Positions 29,510 through 38,962 of a DNA stretch of 64,000 nucleotides are shown here, in pieces; position 1 is the stretch's first letter, and every line of letters starts with the position of its first letter. The position numbers and the translations under genes are program-made. Source of the DNA: Klebsiella oxytoca NBRC 105695 (GTDB taxonomy: Bacteria > Pseudomonadota > Gammaproteobacteria > Enterobacterales > Enterobacteriaceae); assembly GCF_001598695.1 (NCBI RefSeq), contig NZ_BCZK01000002.1:124001-188000 (forward strand), read 5' to 3'. The notes under the pieces were generated by a model. The model was not told the origin of the DNA. It was given only the letters and a program-made list of their open reading frames with translations, and did not search any database.

Positions 29510-29713
29510 ATGAAACTCACTGAAAAAATCCGCCGCGACTGGCACTACTATGCGGTTGCCCTGGGGTTAATTTTTATTATGAATGGCGTAGTCGGGCTGT
29601 TGGGGTATGAAACCGAAGGCTGGCGTTCTTACGCGGTTGGGCTGGTGACGTGGGTGATTAGCTTCTGGATCGCCGGTTTTATTATTCGCCGCCGCCCGGC
29701 AGAGGAAGCGTAA
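29510..29713 (+). CDS. yaiZ: YaiZ, small inner-membrane protein (DUF2754)
   Basis: A 67-residue protein with two membrane segments (AVALGLIFIMNGVVGLL and AVGLVTWVISFWIAGFII) and a positively charged end RRRPAEEA. Position and length fit E. coli YaiZ; function unknown. The ATG at 29510 is preferred over a GTG at 29504 because CGGAG lies six bases upstream. Confidence 0.88.
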   Translation: MKLTEKIRRDWHYYAVALGLIFIMNGVVGLLGYETEGWRSYAVGLVTWVISFWIAGFIIRRRPAEEA

Positions 29714-29731
29714 GGCGGAGGCGGTGAACCC

Positions 29732-29862
29732 GTAGCCCGGGCAGGCGCTTGCGCCGCCCCCGGGGAGATAACCTGAAGCCGTGTTGGATGTGGTTTCCCG
29801 GAGGCGATGCTGCGCATCTGTCCGGGCTACCGGCCCGGTAAGGCACCAGCCGCCACCGGGCG
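29732..29862. repeat. REP cluster between yaiZ and ddlA
   Basis: Three REP-type units, about 29732-29766, 29793-29830 and 29831-29862, of the GTAGCCCGG class in alternating orientation. They lie between convergent genes. Confidence 0.85.
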
Positions 29863-29871
29863 ATACCTTGA

Positions 29872-30969
29872 TTAATTCATCGATGTTTTCAGCGCCCGAT
29901 CGGCGGCGTGACGCTCCAGCGCCAGTTCAATCAGGCGGCTAATCAGGCTGGTGTAATCCAGGCCGCTGGCCTGCCATAGCTTCGGATACATGCTGATGTT
30001 GGTGAAACCCGGCAGCGTATTGATTTCGTTAATCACCACGTCGTTATCGGCGGTCAGGAACACATCGACGCGCGCCATGCCGCTGCAGCCGAGGGTCTGA
30101 TAGGCACGAACGGCGATCTCGCGAATTTTATCGTTTACATCGCTGTCGATGGCCGCCGGAACCACCACTTTCGCGCCCTGATCGTCAATGTACTTGGTGT
30201 CATAGGCGTAGAATTCGCTGTTGAGGACGATTTCACCGCAGGTGCTGGCCTCGGGATTATCGTTGCCCAATACCGCGCACTCGATCTCACGCCCTTTAAT
30301 CCCCTGTTCAACCACCACTTTATGGTCAAATTCGAAGGCCAGGGCGACGGCCTGCTGATACTGTTCTTCGCTGTTGACCTTGCTGACGCCCACCGAGGAG
30401 CCCTGGTTCGCCGGTTTAACAAACAGCGGCAGGCCCAGCTTCGCCTGCACCTCGGCAAAGCTTACCTGATTCCTGTTAGCGCGGGTCAGGGTAATAAAAG
30501 GGGCAATCGACAGCCCGGCATCGCGCAGCAGACGTTTGGTGACGTCTTTGTCCATGCAGGCGGCGGAGCCGAGGACGTCGGAGCCGACGAAGGGCAGGTT
30601 GGCCATCCGCAGCATGCCCTGCAGAGAACCATCTTCGCCAAGAGTGCCGTGAACGATCGGGAAGATGACGTCGATGGCCGCCAGCGGCTGGCCGCTATCG
30701 GCGTTAATCAGCTGCTGCGCCTCGCGTCCGGGAATCTGCGCCAGCGTAATATCGGACGGGCGCAGGGCAATATGGGCAGGATCCTGCGGATTGAGCAGAT
30801 AGTTACTGGCGTCGTTAATATGCCATTGCCCCTGCTTATCAATCCCCAGCAAAACTACGTCGAAGCGCGTTTTATCGATCGCTTCCACGATATTTTTCGC
30901 TGACTGAAGCGACACTTCATGTTCTGCCGACTTACCGCCGAAAACGATCCCAACCCTCATCTTAGCCAT
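29872..30969 (-). CDS. ddlA: D-alanine--D-alanine ligase A
   Basis: A 365-residue ATP-grasp enzyme that joins two D-alanines for peptidoglycan precursors in the cytosol. Visible parts are [18 protein letters not shown] at the N-terminus, [30 protein letters not shown] (ATP-binding) and [17 protein letters not shown] (metal and active-site loop). The ATG at 30969 follows GGAAG and gives the E. coli length (364); earlier ATGs up to 31002 are less likely. It is divergent from the extensin-like gene at 31071. Confidence 0.97.
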   Translation of the reverse strand: MAKMRVGIVFGGKSAEHEVSLQSAKNIVEAIDKTRFDVVLLGIDKQGQWHINDASNYLLNPQDPAHIALRPSDITLAQIPGREAQQLINADSGQPLAAIDVIFPIVHGTLGEDGSLQGMLRMANLPFVGSDVLGSAACMDKDVTKRLLRDAGLSIAPFITLTRANRNQVSFAEVQAKLGLPLFVKPANQGSSVGVSKVNSEEQYQQAVALAFEFDHKVVVEQGIKGREIECAVLGNDNPEASTCGEIVLNSEFYAYDTKYIDDQGAKVVVPAAIDSDVNDKIREIAVRAYQTLGCSGMARVDVFLTADNDVVINEINTLPGFTNISMYPKLWQASGLDYTSLISRLIELALERHAADRALKTSMN

Positions 30970-31070
30970 TTCAACTTCCATCATGATTACATCAAAGGGC
31001 ATAACATAGCATGTGAAAGAGCCCCCTGGCTGCCATAATATTCACCGGGTAAAGCATTGGGAGGCGGCGC

Positions 31071-31754
31071 GTGAAAGGAAAAGGTCTTATCGTTCTGTTG
31101 GCGCTGCTGGCGGCCGGATATTACGGCTATCGTTATCTTCCCGCACAGTACAATCCATTCGCGCCGCTGCGCCTGGAAGACCCCCCGGGACTCCTCAGCC
31201 ACTATAAACTGCGGCGATTAACGCCCGCCGAGTGCGCTGGCCTGCTTGAGGAGGCCAACCGGCGGAAGCTCATTTCCAGCCAGCCGGTGGCCGATAGCGG
31301 AGGAGCGTGTCCTCTGCAGAATGTGGTTCGGGTGCGTGATTTTGGCACGGTGAAGCTCAGCAGCAGCTTTCTTGCCAGTTGTCCGCTGGCGTTGAGCAGC
31401 GCGCTATATCTGCAACAGCAGGCGAAACCGTTGACTCGCCGGATGCTGGGGCAAGAGCTCCGCCAGATTGACCATTTTGGCAGCTATGCCTGCCGTAATA
31501 TTTACCATCGCCAGAACGCGCGGCGCAGTGAGCACGCTACCGCGGAGGCGCTGGATGTCAGCGGCTTTCGTCTGTCCGATGGCCGACGAGTCAGCGTGCT
31601 GAAAGGGTGGCCCGATGCGCAGTATCACCCCTGGCTGCAGGCGTTACTGGCCGGCGGTTGCCGCTATTACGGCAACGCTTTAGGGCCGGACTATAACGCG
31701 GCCCATGCCAACCATTTTCACTTCGGGATGCGCGGCCAGGGTTTCTGTTTCTAA
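31071..31754 (+). CDS. Extensin-like C-terminal domain protein (M15-type metallopeptidase fold), membrane-anchored
   Basis: A 227-residue protein with a GTG start after a strong GGGAGG. Residues 5-20 form a hydrophobic anchor or uncleaved signal. The remainder matches the bacterial extensin-like family, related to zinc D,D-peptidases. Probable zinc ligands are His155 and Asp162 in SEHATAEALD and His215/His217 in AHANHFHFG. Six cysteines suggest disulfides in the periplasm. It is divergent from ddlA, which makes D-Ala-D-Ala, so a role in cutting D-Ala-containing cell-wall peptides is plausible but inferred. E. coli K-12 lacks it here. Confidence 0.82.
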   Translation: MKGKGLIVLLALLAAGYYGYRYLPAQYNPFAPLRLEDPPGLLSHYKLRRLTPAECAGLLEEANRRKLISSQPVADSGGACPLQNVVRVRDFGTVKLSSSFLASCPLALSSALYLQQQAKPLTRRMLGQELRQIDHFGSYACRNIYHRQNARRSEHATAEALDVSGFRLSDGRRVSVLKGWPDAQYHPWLQALLAGGCRYYGNALGPDYNAAHANHFHFGMRGQGFCF

Positions 31755-31923
31755 GCATAACTCACTGTACACCACGATTTTCACCACGAAATCATTCACA
31801 ACAGGGCTATATGGTGTCATAAAACACTAAACTCACCTCTGGCGCATCTCTGGTAGTACGGCGGATCGGGGAAATTGCTAAGCTAGGTAATAATTGCCAA
31901 AAAATTAATGAATACGCGTAGTT

Positions 31924-33123
31924 ATGGAATCCTGGAAGGTTAATCTTATCTCCGTCTGGTTTGGCTGTTTTTTTACCGGACTGGCTATCAGCCAAATTCT
32001 CCCCTTTTTGCCGCTGTACGTTTCTCAACTCGGCGTAACCTCGCACGAAGCGTTATCCATGTGGTCTGGGCTGACCTTCAGCGTCACCTTTCTGGTGTCA
32101 GCGATCGTCTCGCCGATGTGGGGCAGCCTGGCCGACCGCAAAGGGCGCAAGCTAATGCTGCTGCGCGCCTCGCTGGGGATGGCCATCGCCATTTTACTCC
32201 AGGCCTTTGCCACCAACGTCTGGCAACTGTTTATCCTGCGTGCGGTGATGGGGCTGACCTCCGGCTATATTCCTAACGCCATGGCGCTGGTGGCGTCTCA
32301 GGTTCCGCGCGAGCGTAGCGGCTGGGCGCTGAGTACGCTTTCAACGGCGCAAATCAGCGGCGTGATCGGTGGGCCGCTGCTCGGCGGTTTCCTGGCTGAC
32401 CATGTCGGTTTGCGCGCGGTCTTTATCATCACTGCTGTTTTACTGACCGTGAGTTTCCTGGTGACGCTGTTTCTGATCAAAGAGGGCGTCCGCCCGCAGA
32501 TGAGTAAAGCGGAGCGGCTGAGCGGTAAGGCGGTGTTTGCCTCGCTGCCTTATCCGGGTCTGGTAATCAGCCTGTTTTTCACCACCCTGGTGATCCAACT
32601 GTGCAATGGTTCAATTGGCCCGATTCTGGCGCTCTTTATTAAGTCGATGGCGCCGGATAGCAATAACATCGCCTTTCTTGCCGGCATGATCGCCGCCGTA
32701 CCGGGCGTGTCGGCGCTGATTTCGGCTCCCCGTCTGGGGAAACTGGGCGACAGGATCGGCACCTCGCGGATCCTGCTGGCGACGCTATGCTGCGCGGTGG
32801 TGATGTTCTTTGCCATGTCGTTCGTCACAACCCCATTCCAGCTTGGCGTGCTGCGTTTTCTGCTCGGTTTTGCCGATGGGGCAATGCTGCCGGCGGTGCA
32901 AACGCTTCTGCTGAAATACTGCAGCGACAGCGTGACCGGGCGGATTTTTGGTTATAACCAGTCGTTTATGTATCTTGGCAACGTGGCCGGTCCGTTAATC
33001 GGCGCATCGGTCTCGGCCATGGCCGGCTTCCGCTGGGTGTTTATCGCGACGGCGGTTATTGTCCTGATCAATATCTGGCAGCTGGCCATCATGCTGCGTC
33101 GCAGCCGTCGTACAACGGCTTAA
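31924..33123 (+). CDS. MFS efflux transporter, MdtG-like
   Basis: A 399-residue protein with about twelve membrane segments. It shows the MFS loop signature [20 protein letters not shown] between segments 2 and 3 (quoted here as [15 protein letters not shown]) and the drug-exporter motif [10 protein letters not shown] in segment 5. It aligns throughout with E. coli MdtG (fosfomycin and deoxycholate resistance), but at lower similarity than the other orthologues here, so it may be a paralogue. The 169 bases upstream are AT-rich with a plausible -10 but no gene. Confidence 0.85.
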   Translation: MESWKVNLISVWFGCFFTGLAISQILPFLPLYVSQLGVTSHEALSMWSGLTFSVTFLVSAIVSPMWGSLADRKGRKLMLLRASLGMAIAILLQAFATNVWQLFILRAVMGLTSGYIPNAMALVASQVPRERSGWALSTLSTAQISGVIGGPLLGGFLADHVGLRAVFIITAVLLTVSFLVTLFLIKEGVRPQMSKAERLSGKAVFASLPYPGLVISLFFTTLVIQLCNGSIGPILALFIKSMAPDSNNIAFLAGMIAAVPGVSALISAPRLGKLGDRIGTSRILLATLCCAVVMFFAMSFVTTPFQLGVLRFLLGFADGAMLPAVQTLLLKYCSDSVTGRIFGYNQSFMYLGNVAGPLIGASVSAMAGFRWVFIATAVIVLINIWQLAIMLRRSRRTTA

Positions 33124-33196
33124 TCCCTTCTCTTCTCCTTCGCCGGTATTAACATCACAGCGTCAATGCCGGTCGCCGACCGCCTTCAGCTTCAAA

Positions 33197-33212
33197 TGTA
33201 TCACCGATCACA
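33197..33212 (+). promoter_or_regulatory. Candidate CRP site upstream of idnO
   Basis: TGTAT-CACCGA-TCACA matches the CRP consensus TGTGA-N6-TCACA at eight of ten positions. Centre at 33204.5, about 48 bases before the operator pair. Related gnt and idn genes in E. coli are CRP-activated. Confidence 0.45.
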
Positions 33213-33251
33213 AAACGATCATTTTCCCCTCTCATCCTCTTCTATTATTAA

Positions 33252-33280
33252 CTGTTACGCGTATACAGTTACGCGTAACA
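33252..33280. promoter_or_regulatory. Two overlapping GntR/IdnR-type operators
   Basis: Two palindromes with the core GTTACGCGTA lie 14 bases apart centre to centre; the second, GTTACGCGTAAC at 33268-33279, is perfect. This is the GntR/IdnR operator core ATGTTACGCGTAACAT known from E. coli. They stand 20-50 bases before idnO and follow a TATTAT -10-like hexamer at 33243, so they would block transcription at its start. Confidence 0.8.
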
Positions 33281-33301
33281 GTTATCTGAAAAAGAGGTTT
33301 T

Positions 33302-34066
33302 ATGCGAAATTTATTCGATTTGACAGGGAAGCGCGCGCTGATCACCGGGTCTGCTCAGGGGATAGGCAATTTGCTGGCCGGCGGCCTTGCGGAGTATGGG
33401 GCAGAAATCATCATCAACGATCGGACTCAGGCCCGCGCGGACCAGGCGGCGCAGGCGCTGGTGGCGCAGGGCTTCCGCGCGGTAGGGTACGCATTTGATG
33501 TCACTCAGGCGACGCAGGTCGAGCAGGCGATAGCCCGCATCGAAGCGGAGGTCGGCGCCATTGATATTTTAATTAACAACGCCGGGATTCAACGACGTTT
33601 CCCTTTTACCGAGTTTCCGGAGGAGGAGTGGGATAACGTTATTGAGGTCAACCAGAAGGGCGTTTTCCTGGTTTCGCAGCAGGTGGCGAAATATATGATC
33701 GGCCGCCGCGCCGGGAAGATAATTAATATTTGCTCAATGCAGAGCGAGCTGGGGCGTAAAACCATTACGCCTTATGCGGCCTCGAAAGGGGCGGTTAAAA
33801 TGCTGACCCGCGGCATGTGCGTTGAGCTGGCGGAATACAATATTCAGGTTAACGGTATCGCACCGGGATATTTTGCCACCGAGATGACCACCGCCCTGGT
33901 CAACGATGAGGCGTTTTCCGCCTGGCTGTATCAGCGCACCCCGGCGGCACGCTGGGGCAAACCGGAAGAACTGATTGGCGCCGCGGTGTATCTGGCTTCT
34001 TCAGCGGCAAACTTTGTTAACGGTCATTTGTTATTCGTGGATGGCGGGATGCTTGCCGCCGTCTGA
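33302..34066 (+). CDS. idnO: Gluconate 5-dehydrogenase (5-ketogluconate reductase)
   Basis: A 254-residue short-chain dehydrogenase, the same length as E. coli IdnO. Cofactor motif is TGSAQGIG near residue 15; NNAG near 91; the catalytic Ser is in ICSMQSELG and Tyr/Lys in YAASKGAVK. It interconverts 5-keto-D-gluconate and D-gluconate in the cytosol. AGAGG lies five bases before the ATG. It starts a cassette with a sugar-acid transporter and a LacI regulator; no idnD or gluconate kinase is next to it. Confidence 0.9.
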   Translation: MRNLFDLTGKRALITGSAQGIGNLLAGGLAEYGAEIIINDRTQARADQAAQALVAQGFRAVGYAFDVTQATQVEQAIARIEAEVGAIDILINNAGIQRRFPFTEFPEEEWDNVIEVNQKGVFLVSQQVAKYMIGRRAGKIINICSMQSELGRKTITPYAASKGAVKMLTRGMCVELAEYNIQVNGIAPGYFATEMTTALVNDEAFSAWLYQRTPAARWGKPEELIGAAVYLASSAANFVNGHLLFVDGGMLAAV

Positions 34067-34075
34067 ATCACTTCA

Positions 34076-34117
34076 CGTCCTTCGAACCGCATGCGCGCAC
34101 GCACTGCCTGAAGGACG
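34076..34117 (+). other. Intercistronic stem-loop between idnO and the transporter gene
   Basis: Arms CGTCCTTC (34076-34083) and GAAGGACG (34110-34117) enclose a GC-rich inner hairpin. No T-run follows, so it is more likely an mRNA stability or attenuation element than a full terminator. Confidence 0.5.
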
Positions 34118-34162
34118 GATTATTAAACCCGTGTGATGGTATTCAACACCTGAGGATGGCTT

Positions 34163-35452
34163 ATGCAAATGCTCGCGAAATTACCCGTGCGTCGCTGGTG
34201 GTATTTAATGCCGATTATATTTATTACCTATAGTCTGGCCTACCTTGACCGCGCAAATTATGGTTTTGCCGCTGCGGCGGGAATTGAAAGTGATTTAGGG
34301 ATTACGAAAGGAACGGCATCGCTTATTGGCGCACTATTTTTTCTCGGCTATTTCTTTTTCCAGGTGCCCGGTGCGATATATGCGGTAAAACGCAGCGTGC
34401 GAAAAATGATTTTCTTCAGTCTTATTTTATGGGGATTTTGCGCGGCGGCGACCGGGTTCGTCAGCAATATTCCGATGCTGATGGCGATTCGCTTTACGCT
34501 GGGCGTGGTCGAGGCGGCGGTGATGCCGGCAATGCTGATTTATATCAGTAACTGGTTTACCAAAACCGAACGTTCACGCGCCAATACTTTCCTGATCCTC
34601 GGAAATCCGGTGACGGTGCTGTGGATGTCGATCGTTTCGGGCTACCTCATTCAGGCGTGGGGCTGGCGCGAGATGTTTATTATCGAAGGCATTCCGGCGG
34701 TGCTGTGGGCGGTATGCTGGTGGATTCTGGTGCGCGATAAACCGTCCGAGGTTTCCTGGCTGAATGAGCAGGAAAAAGAGACCCTGCAGAAGGTGATGGA
34801 CAGCGAGCAGAGTCATATCAAGCCAGTGCGCAACTACGGTGAAGCGCTGCGCTCGCGCAATGTCATTATGCTCTGCGCGGTCCATGCGCTGTGGAGCATC
34901 GGTGTGTACGGCTTCATGATGTGGATGCCGTCAATTCTGAAAAACGCCGCGCAGATGGATATCGTGGCGGTGGGCTGGCTGGCGGCGGTGCCGTACCTGG
35001 CGGCAATCATCCTGATGCTGACGGTCTCCTGGCTGTCGGATAAGTTTCAGAATCGAAAGCTGTTTATTTGGCCATTATTACTGATTGCCGCTATCGCTTT
35101 CTTTGGTTCGTGGATGGTGGGCAACCAGGCGTTCTGGCTCTCTTACCTGCTGCTGGTGATTGCCGCGGCGTGCATGTACGCGCCCTATGGCCCGTTCTTC
35201 GCGCTCATTCCTGAACTGTTGCCGCGTAACGTCTCCGGGGTATCGATGGGCCTGATCAACAGCTTCGGCGCGCTCGGCGCTTTCCTTGGCGCGTGGCTGG
35301 TGGGGTATCTGAACGGTATTACCGGCGGACCGGGGGTATCCTATACCTTTATGGCTATCGCGCTGTTGTCCTCCGTCGTGCTGATGTACAACGTGCGCGC
35401 TAACCCACAACCCGCCACCTCCTCGGTGACGGCAAAAAAGGTCGCCGGTTAA
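34163..35452 (+). CDS. MFS transporter, anion:cation symporter (ACS) family, probable sugar acid uptake
   Basis: A 429-residue protein with about twelve membrane segments and the ACS start pattern ITYSLAYLDRANYGFAAA followed by GYFFFQVPGAIYA. Relatives carry hexonates, hexuronates or tartrate. Next to idnO it likely imports a ketogluconate or related acid (inference). GAGG lies eight bases upstream of the ATG. A stem-loop at 34076-34117 separates it from idnO and may balance their expression. Confidence 0.82.
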   Translation: MQMLAKLPVRRWWYLMPIIFITYSLAYLDRANYGFAAAAGIESDLGITKGTASLIGALFFLGYFFFQVPGAIYAVKRSVRKMIFFSLILWGFCAAATGFVSNIPMLMAIRFTLGVVEAAVMPAMLIYISNWFTKTERSRANTFLILGNPVTVLWMSIVSGYLIQAWGWREMFIIEGIPAVLWAVCWWILVRDKPSEVSWLNEQEKETLQKVMDSEQSHIKPVRNYGEALRSRNVIMLCAVHALWSIGVYGFMMWMPSILKNAAQMDIVAVGWLAAVPYLAAIILMLTVSWLSDKFQNRKLFIWPLLLIAAIAFFGSWMVGNQAFWLSYLLLVIAAACMYAPYGPFFALIPELLPRNVSGVSMGLINSFGALGAFLGAWLVGYLNGITGGPGVSYTFMAIALLSSVVLMYNVRANPQPATSSVTAKKVAG

Positions 35453-35475
35453 CATAAACCGCCGCTGCTGTGGTA

Positions 35476-35517
35476 AGGTTCTCTGCAAGGACATAAGTCG
35501 TTTGTCGTAGAGAACCT
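35476..35517 (+). promoter_or_regulatory. Inverted repeat abutting the start of the LacI-family regulator gene
   Basis: Perfect nine-base arms AGGTTCTCT and AGAGAACCT are separated by 24 bases, and the second arm ends one base before the ATG at 35519. In RNA it would hide the ribosome site; in DNA it could be an operator. Confidence 0.5.
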
Positions 35518-35518
35518 G

Positions 35519-36511
35519 ATGAAAAACAACCGGATGACATTGCAGGATATCGCCAACCTGGCGGGGTTGAATAAAATGACGGTCAGTCGTTATTTACGCG
35601 ACCCCGGTCAGGTTTCCCAGCGCAGCCGTGAGCTGATTTCGAAGGTCATGGAAGAGAACAACTATATTCCTAATCGGGCGCCGGAAATCCTGCTTAATGC
35701 CCGCAGCAAAACGATTGGCGTGCTCATTCCCTCTTTTCGCAATCAGATTTTTGCCGATGTGCTGGCCGGAATCGAATCCGTCACTTCCGCTCACCAGTAC
35801 CAGACCCTGATTGCCAACTACGAATACGATCCGCAGCGTGAAGAGCGCGAGGTGCTTAACCTGCTCTCTTATAACATTGACGGGCTGATTTTGACCGGAA
35901 AACAGCATAGCGATCGCATGGTGCAATACGTCCGCGCCAGCGGTATTCCTGTTGCTGAACTGATGGATTTTGGCGGTCAGCAACTGGATATCCAGGTAGG
36001 TTTCGATAACGAAAAGGCGGCGTGGGACATGACGAACGCCTTTCTTGAGAGCGGTAAACGGGCGATCGCCTTTTTTGGTTCAATGGACGATCCCCGCGAT
36101 TTAAGCCGCTTTCACGGAACCGAACTGGCGCTGGCGGCCCACGGTTTGAAGCCCTATCATATGGCGCCGCGCACCATCTCCTCGGTTGCGCTTGGCCGGC
36201 AGATGTTTCTGCAAATGCAGCAGGTGCGGCCGGATATCGATGCAATCTTTTGTACCAACGACGATCTGGCGGTAGGCGTGCTGCTGGAGTGCCAGGCTCA
36301 GGGAAAAACCGTCCCGCAGGAGATGGCGATTGCCGGTTTTCACGGGCTGGAAATTGGCCGCGCCCGGCTGCAAAAAATCGCCAGCGTCATTACCCCACGT
36401 TATGAAATCGGTAAAACTGCGAGCGAAATACTTATTGCACGTCTGGCCGGAAAAGACGCGCCGGACAGCGTTAATCTTGCCTACCAGATATATTATGGCG
36501 ATACGTTATAG
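35519..36511 (+). CDS. LacI-family transcriptional regulator, GntR/IdnR-like
   Basis: A 330-residue regulator. Residues 6-27 are the LacI helix-turn-helix (MTLQDIANLAGLNKMTVSRYL, quoted as LQDIANLAGLNKMTVSRYL), the hinge follows at about 55-60, and the rest is a periplasmic-binding-like ligand domain (TIGVLIPSFRNQIFADVL). It resembles GntR and IdnR, which bind the palindromes found before idnO, so it most likely controls this cassette. It follows the transporter by 66 bases including an inverted repeat at its own start. Confidence 0.88.
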   Translation: MKNNRMTLQDIANLAGLNKMTVSRYLRDPGQVSQRSRELISKVMEENNYIPNRAPEILLNARSKTIGVLIPSFRNQIFADVLAGIESVTSAHQYQTLIANYEYDPQREEREVLNLLSYNIDGLILTGKQHSDRMVQYVRASGIPVAELMDFGGQQLDIQVGFDNEKAAWDMTNAFLESGKRAIAFFGSMDDPRDLSRFHGTELALAAHGLKPYHMAPRTISSVALGRQMFLQMQQVRPDIDAIFCTNDDLAVGVLLECQAQGKTVPQEMAIAGFHGLEIGRARLQKIASVITPRYEIGKTASEILIARLAGKDAPDSVNLAYQIYYGDTL

Positions 36512-36740
36512 TTATCGATAGAATAGCGATATTCCATTTTATTCTTATTTGTTAAATTTGGTTATGTCGCTTATTAATCCGTCATTGAGTCATTTCCTGG
36601 ATGGCGGGGTGTAAAGAGCAAAACGTTTCGCTTGTTATTCATGGATGAGCCGATTCATTTTAAAAAAATAATTGTGGCAACCGACGGCTAATGTATGACA
36701 TAAATAGCAGACTACGGACCTCGCATAAGGATAAAGCGCT

Positions 36741-37001
36741 GTGAAGAATCTCATTGCTGAGCTACTGGTAAAACTCGCCCAAAAGGAAGAAGAATCGAAG
36801 GAACTGACGGCCCAGGTCGAGGCGCTGGAAGTGGTGGTCACTGCTCTGCTGCGCCATATGGCGCAGGACGCCCAGCAGGCGCTCATCAGCGATATCGAGC
36901 AGGCGATCGACGAGGCCAGCCCCGGCCCGCTGGTCGATGACCGCGATACCCAGCTACTGCAGCAATATATAAAAAAGCTGTTACGGCATCCTCGTAGTTA
37001 G
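36741..37001 (+). CDS. iraP: Anti-adapter protein IraP
   Basis: An 86-residue coiled-coil protein ([20 protein letters not shown] start) that matches E. coli IraP in length and position. IraP binds RssB and blocks delivery of sigma S to ClpXP, stabilising sigma S in phosphate starvation. The start is GTG with AAGGA upstream. The 229 bases before it contain an imperfect palindrome with AAACGTTT at its centre (36617-36632); I assign no function to it. Confidence 0.93.
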   Translation: MKNLIAELLVKLAQKEEESKELTAQVEALEVVVTALLRHMAQDAQQALISDIEQAIDEASPGPLVDDRDTQLLQQYIKKLLRHPRS

Positions 37002-37022
37002 TTTCGTGACAAGGTATGGATG

Positions 37023-37054
37023 CTGTCATTTTACTGTCACATCGCTTTTATACA
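37023..37054 (+). promoter_or_regulatory. phoA Pho box and -10
   Basis: CTGTCATTTTACTGTCAC at 37023-37040 is a near-ideal PhoB site of two CTGTCA repeats. A -10 (TATACA, 37049-37054) follows eight bases later. This fits PhoB-activated phoA transcription under low phosphate. Confidence 0.92.
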
Positions 37055-37104
37055 GTCTCCCTCGTTTTGTTTTTTAAAGTATTTTTTACATGGAGACGAT
37101 AAAA

Positions 37105-38520
37105 GTGAAATTAAGCGCCCTGTTTATTGCCCTGCTACCTCTGCTGGGCTCCCCGATTATTCACGCAGAAACAACAACCGCACCGGTTCTGGAAAATCGC
37201 GCCGCCCAGGGCGATATCACCACGCCGGGCGGCGCGCGTCGTTTAAGCGGCGATCGGACCGAGGCGCTGCGCGCTTCGTTAATCAATAAACCGGCTAAAA
37301 ATATTATTTTGCTGATTGGCGACGGGATGGGGGATTCTGAAATTACCGCCGCGCGAAATTATGCAGAAGGGGCGGGCGGATTTTTTAAAGGGATTGACGC
37401 GCTGCCGCTGACTGGCCAGTACACCCACTATTCGCTGGATAAGAAAACCGGCAAGCCGAATTATGTGACCGACTCCGCCGCTTCCGCTACCGCATGGACC
37501 ACCGGCGTAAAAAGCTATAACGGCGCGCTGGGCGTCGATATCCATGAAAAAGATCATCAGACTATCCTTGAGCTGGCGAAAGCGGCGGGTTTAGCCACCG
37601 GTAACGTCTCAACGGCGGAACTGCAGGACGCGACGCCGGCTGCGCTGGTGGCGCACGTCACTTCGCGTAAATGCTACGGCCCGAGCGTGACCAGCGAAAA
37701 ATGCGCCAGCAATGCGCTGGAAAAGGGCGGGAAAGGTTCCATTACCGAACAGCTGCTGAACGCGCGTCCCGACGTGACGCTGGGCGGCGGAGCGAAAACC
37801 TTCGCTGAAAGCGCGACGGCCGGCGAATGGCAGGGCAAAACGCTGCACGAGCAGGCGGTGGCCCGCGGCTACCAGATCGTTACCGATGCCAGCTCATTGG
37901 CCGCCATTAGCCAGGCAAATCAGGATAAACCGCTGCTCGGTCTCTTCGCGGAAGGCAATATGCCGGTGCGTTGGGAAGGCCCAAAGGCGTCTTACCACGG
38001 TAATATCGATAAGGCGGCAGTAACCTGTACTCCGAACCCAAAACGCGATGCATCGGTGCCGACGCTGGCGCAGATGACTGAAAAAGCCATCGATCTGCTG
38101 AGCAGCAATGAGAAAGGCTTCTTCCTGCAGGTGGAAGGCGCTTCCATCGATAAACAGGATCATGCGGCGAATCCGTGCGGCCAGATTGGCGAGACCGTCG
38201 ATCTGGATGAAGCGGTACAGAAGGCGCTGGAATTTGCCAAAAAAGAGGGCAACACCCTGGTTATCGTCACCGCCGACCACGCTCACGCCAGCCAGATTAT
38301 CCCCGCCGATACCAAAGCGCCGGGCCTGACGCAGGCGCTGAACACCAAAGATGGCTCGGTGATGGTGATGAGCTACGGCAACTCTGAAGAAGAGTCGATG
38401 GAGCATACCGGTACTCAGCTGCGTATCGCCGCCTATGGCCCGCATGCGGCTAACGTGGTGGGCTTAACCGATCAGACCGACCTGTTTTACACCATGAAAG
38501 CCGCACTTAATCTGAAATAA
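37105..38520 (+). CDS. phoA: Alkaline phosphatase
   Basis: A 471-residue periplasmic phosphomonoesterase, exactly the E. coli PhoA length when the GTG at 37105 is used; GGAGA lies upstream, and E. coli phoA also uses GTG. An ATG at 37090 would add five residues. The signal peptide ends near IIHA-ET. Metal and catalytic residues are present: Asp in GDGMGDSE, nucleophile Ser in DSAASA, Arg in TSRKCYG, Asp and His in SIDKQDHAA, Asp-His in TADHAH and His in EHTGTQ. Four cysteines for two disulfides are kept. Confidence 0.97.
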   Translation: MKLSALFIALLPLLGSPIIHAETTTAPVLENRAAQGDITTPGGARRLSGDRTEALRASLINKPAKNIILLIGDGMGDSEITAARNYAEGAGGFFKGIDALPLTGQYTHYSLDKKTGKPNYVTDSAASATAWTTGVKSYNGALGVDIHEKDHQTILELAKAAGLATGNVSTAELQDATPAALVAHVTSRKCYGPSVTSEKCASNALEKGGKGSITEQLLNARPDVTLGGGAKTFAESATAGEWQGKTLHEQAVARGYQIVTDASSLAAISQANQDKPLLGLFAEGNMPVRWEGPKASYHGNIDKAAVTCTPNPKRDASVPTLAQMTEKAIDLLSSNEKGFFLQVEGASIDKQDHAANPCGQIGETVDLDEAVQKALEFAKKEGNTLVIVTADHAHASQIIPADTKAPGLTQALNTKDGSVMVMSYGNSEEESMEHTGTQLRIAAYGPHAANVVGLTDQTDLFYTMKAALNLK

Positions 38521-38526
38521 CCGGAC

Positions 38527-38561
38527 GCCGGTGATGAATTTTCGTTACCGGCTGGTTTTTT
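38527..38561 (+). terminator. Rho-independent terminator after phoA
   Basis: Arms starting GCCGGT and ending ACCGGC pair over 10-12 bases with two G-U pairs, followed by a run of T residues after TGG. It lies between phoA and psiF, so psiF may be read by partial read-through or its own promoter. Confidence 0.8.
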
Positions 38562-38610
38562 CTCCATCAGCGACCAGACTTACAGTGTTCCACTCATAGA
38601 GGATGGTGCG

Positions 38611-38931
38611 ATGAAAATAACATTACTTGTGACCCTACTTTTTGGCCTGGTATTTATGACAGCGGTGAGTGCCGCGGAAAAAGAGTTGACCCCCCAGCAG
38701 CAAAAGATGAGCGTCTGCAATAAAGAAGCATCAGCGAAGTCGCTAAAAGGGGATGAGCGTAAAACGTTTATGAGCAGCTGCCTGAAGAAAGAGGGCGCGG
38801 CCCAGGACGGTAAGGGGTTAACGCCTCAGCAGCTAAAAATGCGCGAGTGCAACGGTCAGGCGACCCAGCAGTCGCTGAAAGGTGACGATCGCAGCAAATT
38901 TATGAGCGCGTGCCTGAAAAAACAGGTGTAG
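38611..38931 (+). CDS. psiF: PsiF, phosphate starvation-inducible protein
   Basis: A 106-residue exported protein with a signal peptide ending AVSA-AE and two tandem PsiF repeats (about 25-62 and 68-106). Each starts LTPQQ-KM, has one Cys in the middle and ends FMS(S/A)CLKK, giving a conserved cysteine pair per repeat. The gene is induced with phoA in E. coli; its function is unknown. Confidence 0.94.
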   Translation: MKITLLVTLLFGLVFMTAVSAAEKELTPQQQKMSVCNKEASAKSLKGDERKTFMSSCLKKEGAAQDGKGLTPQQLKMRECNGQATQQSLKGDDRSKFMSACLKKQV

Positions 38932-38937
38932 AAAATG

Positions 38938-38962
38938 AGCGGGTGAGGGATACCCCACCCGC
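38938..38962. terminator. Hairpin between convergent psiF and proC
   Basis: AGCGGGTGAGGG and CCCCACCCGCT pair around ATA in the 46-base gap, probably serving both transcripts; no strong T-run is present. Confidence 0.5.

Noticed and set aside
36617-36632. Imperfect palindrome with AAACGTTT core upstream of iraP, like a PurR or LacI-type site
   Set aside because: Only the central eight bases fit and the outer arms do not; no target link is evident.
37090-37104. ATG start for phoA five codons upstream
   Set aside because: The GGAG site lies within this extension and the GTG at 37105 gives the known E. coli length.
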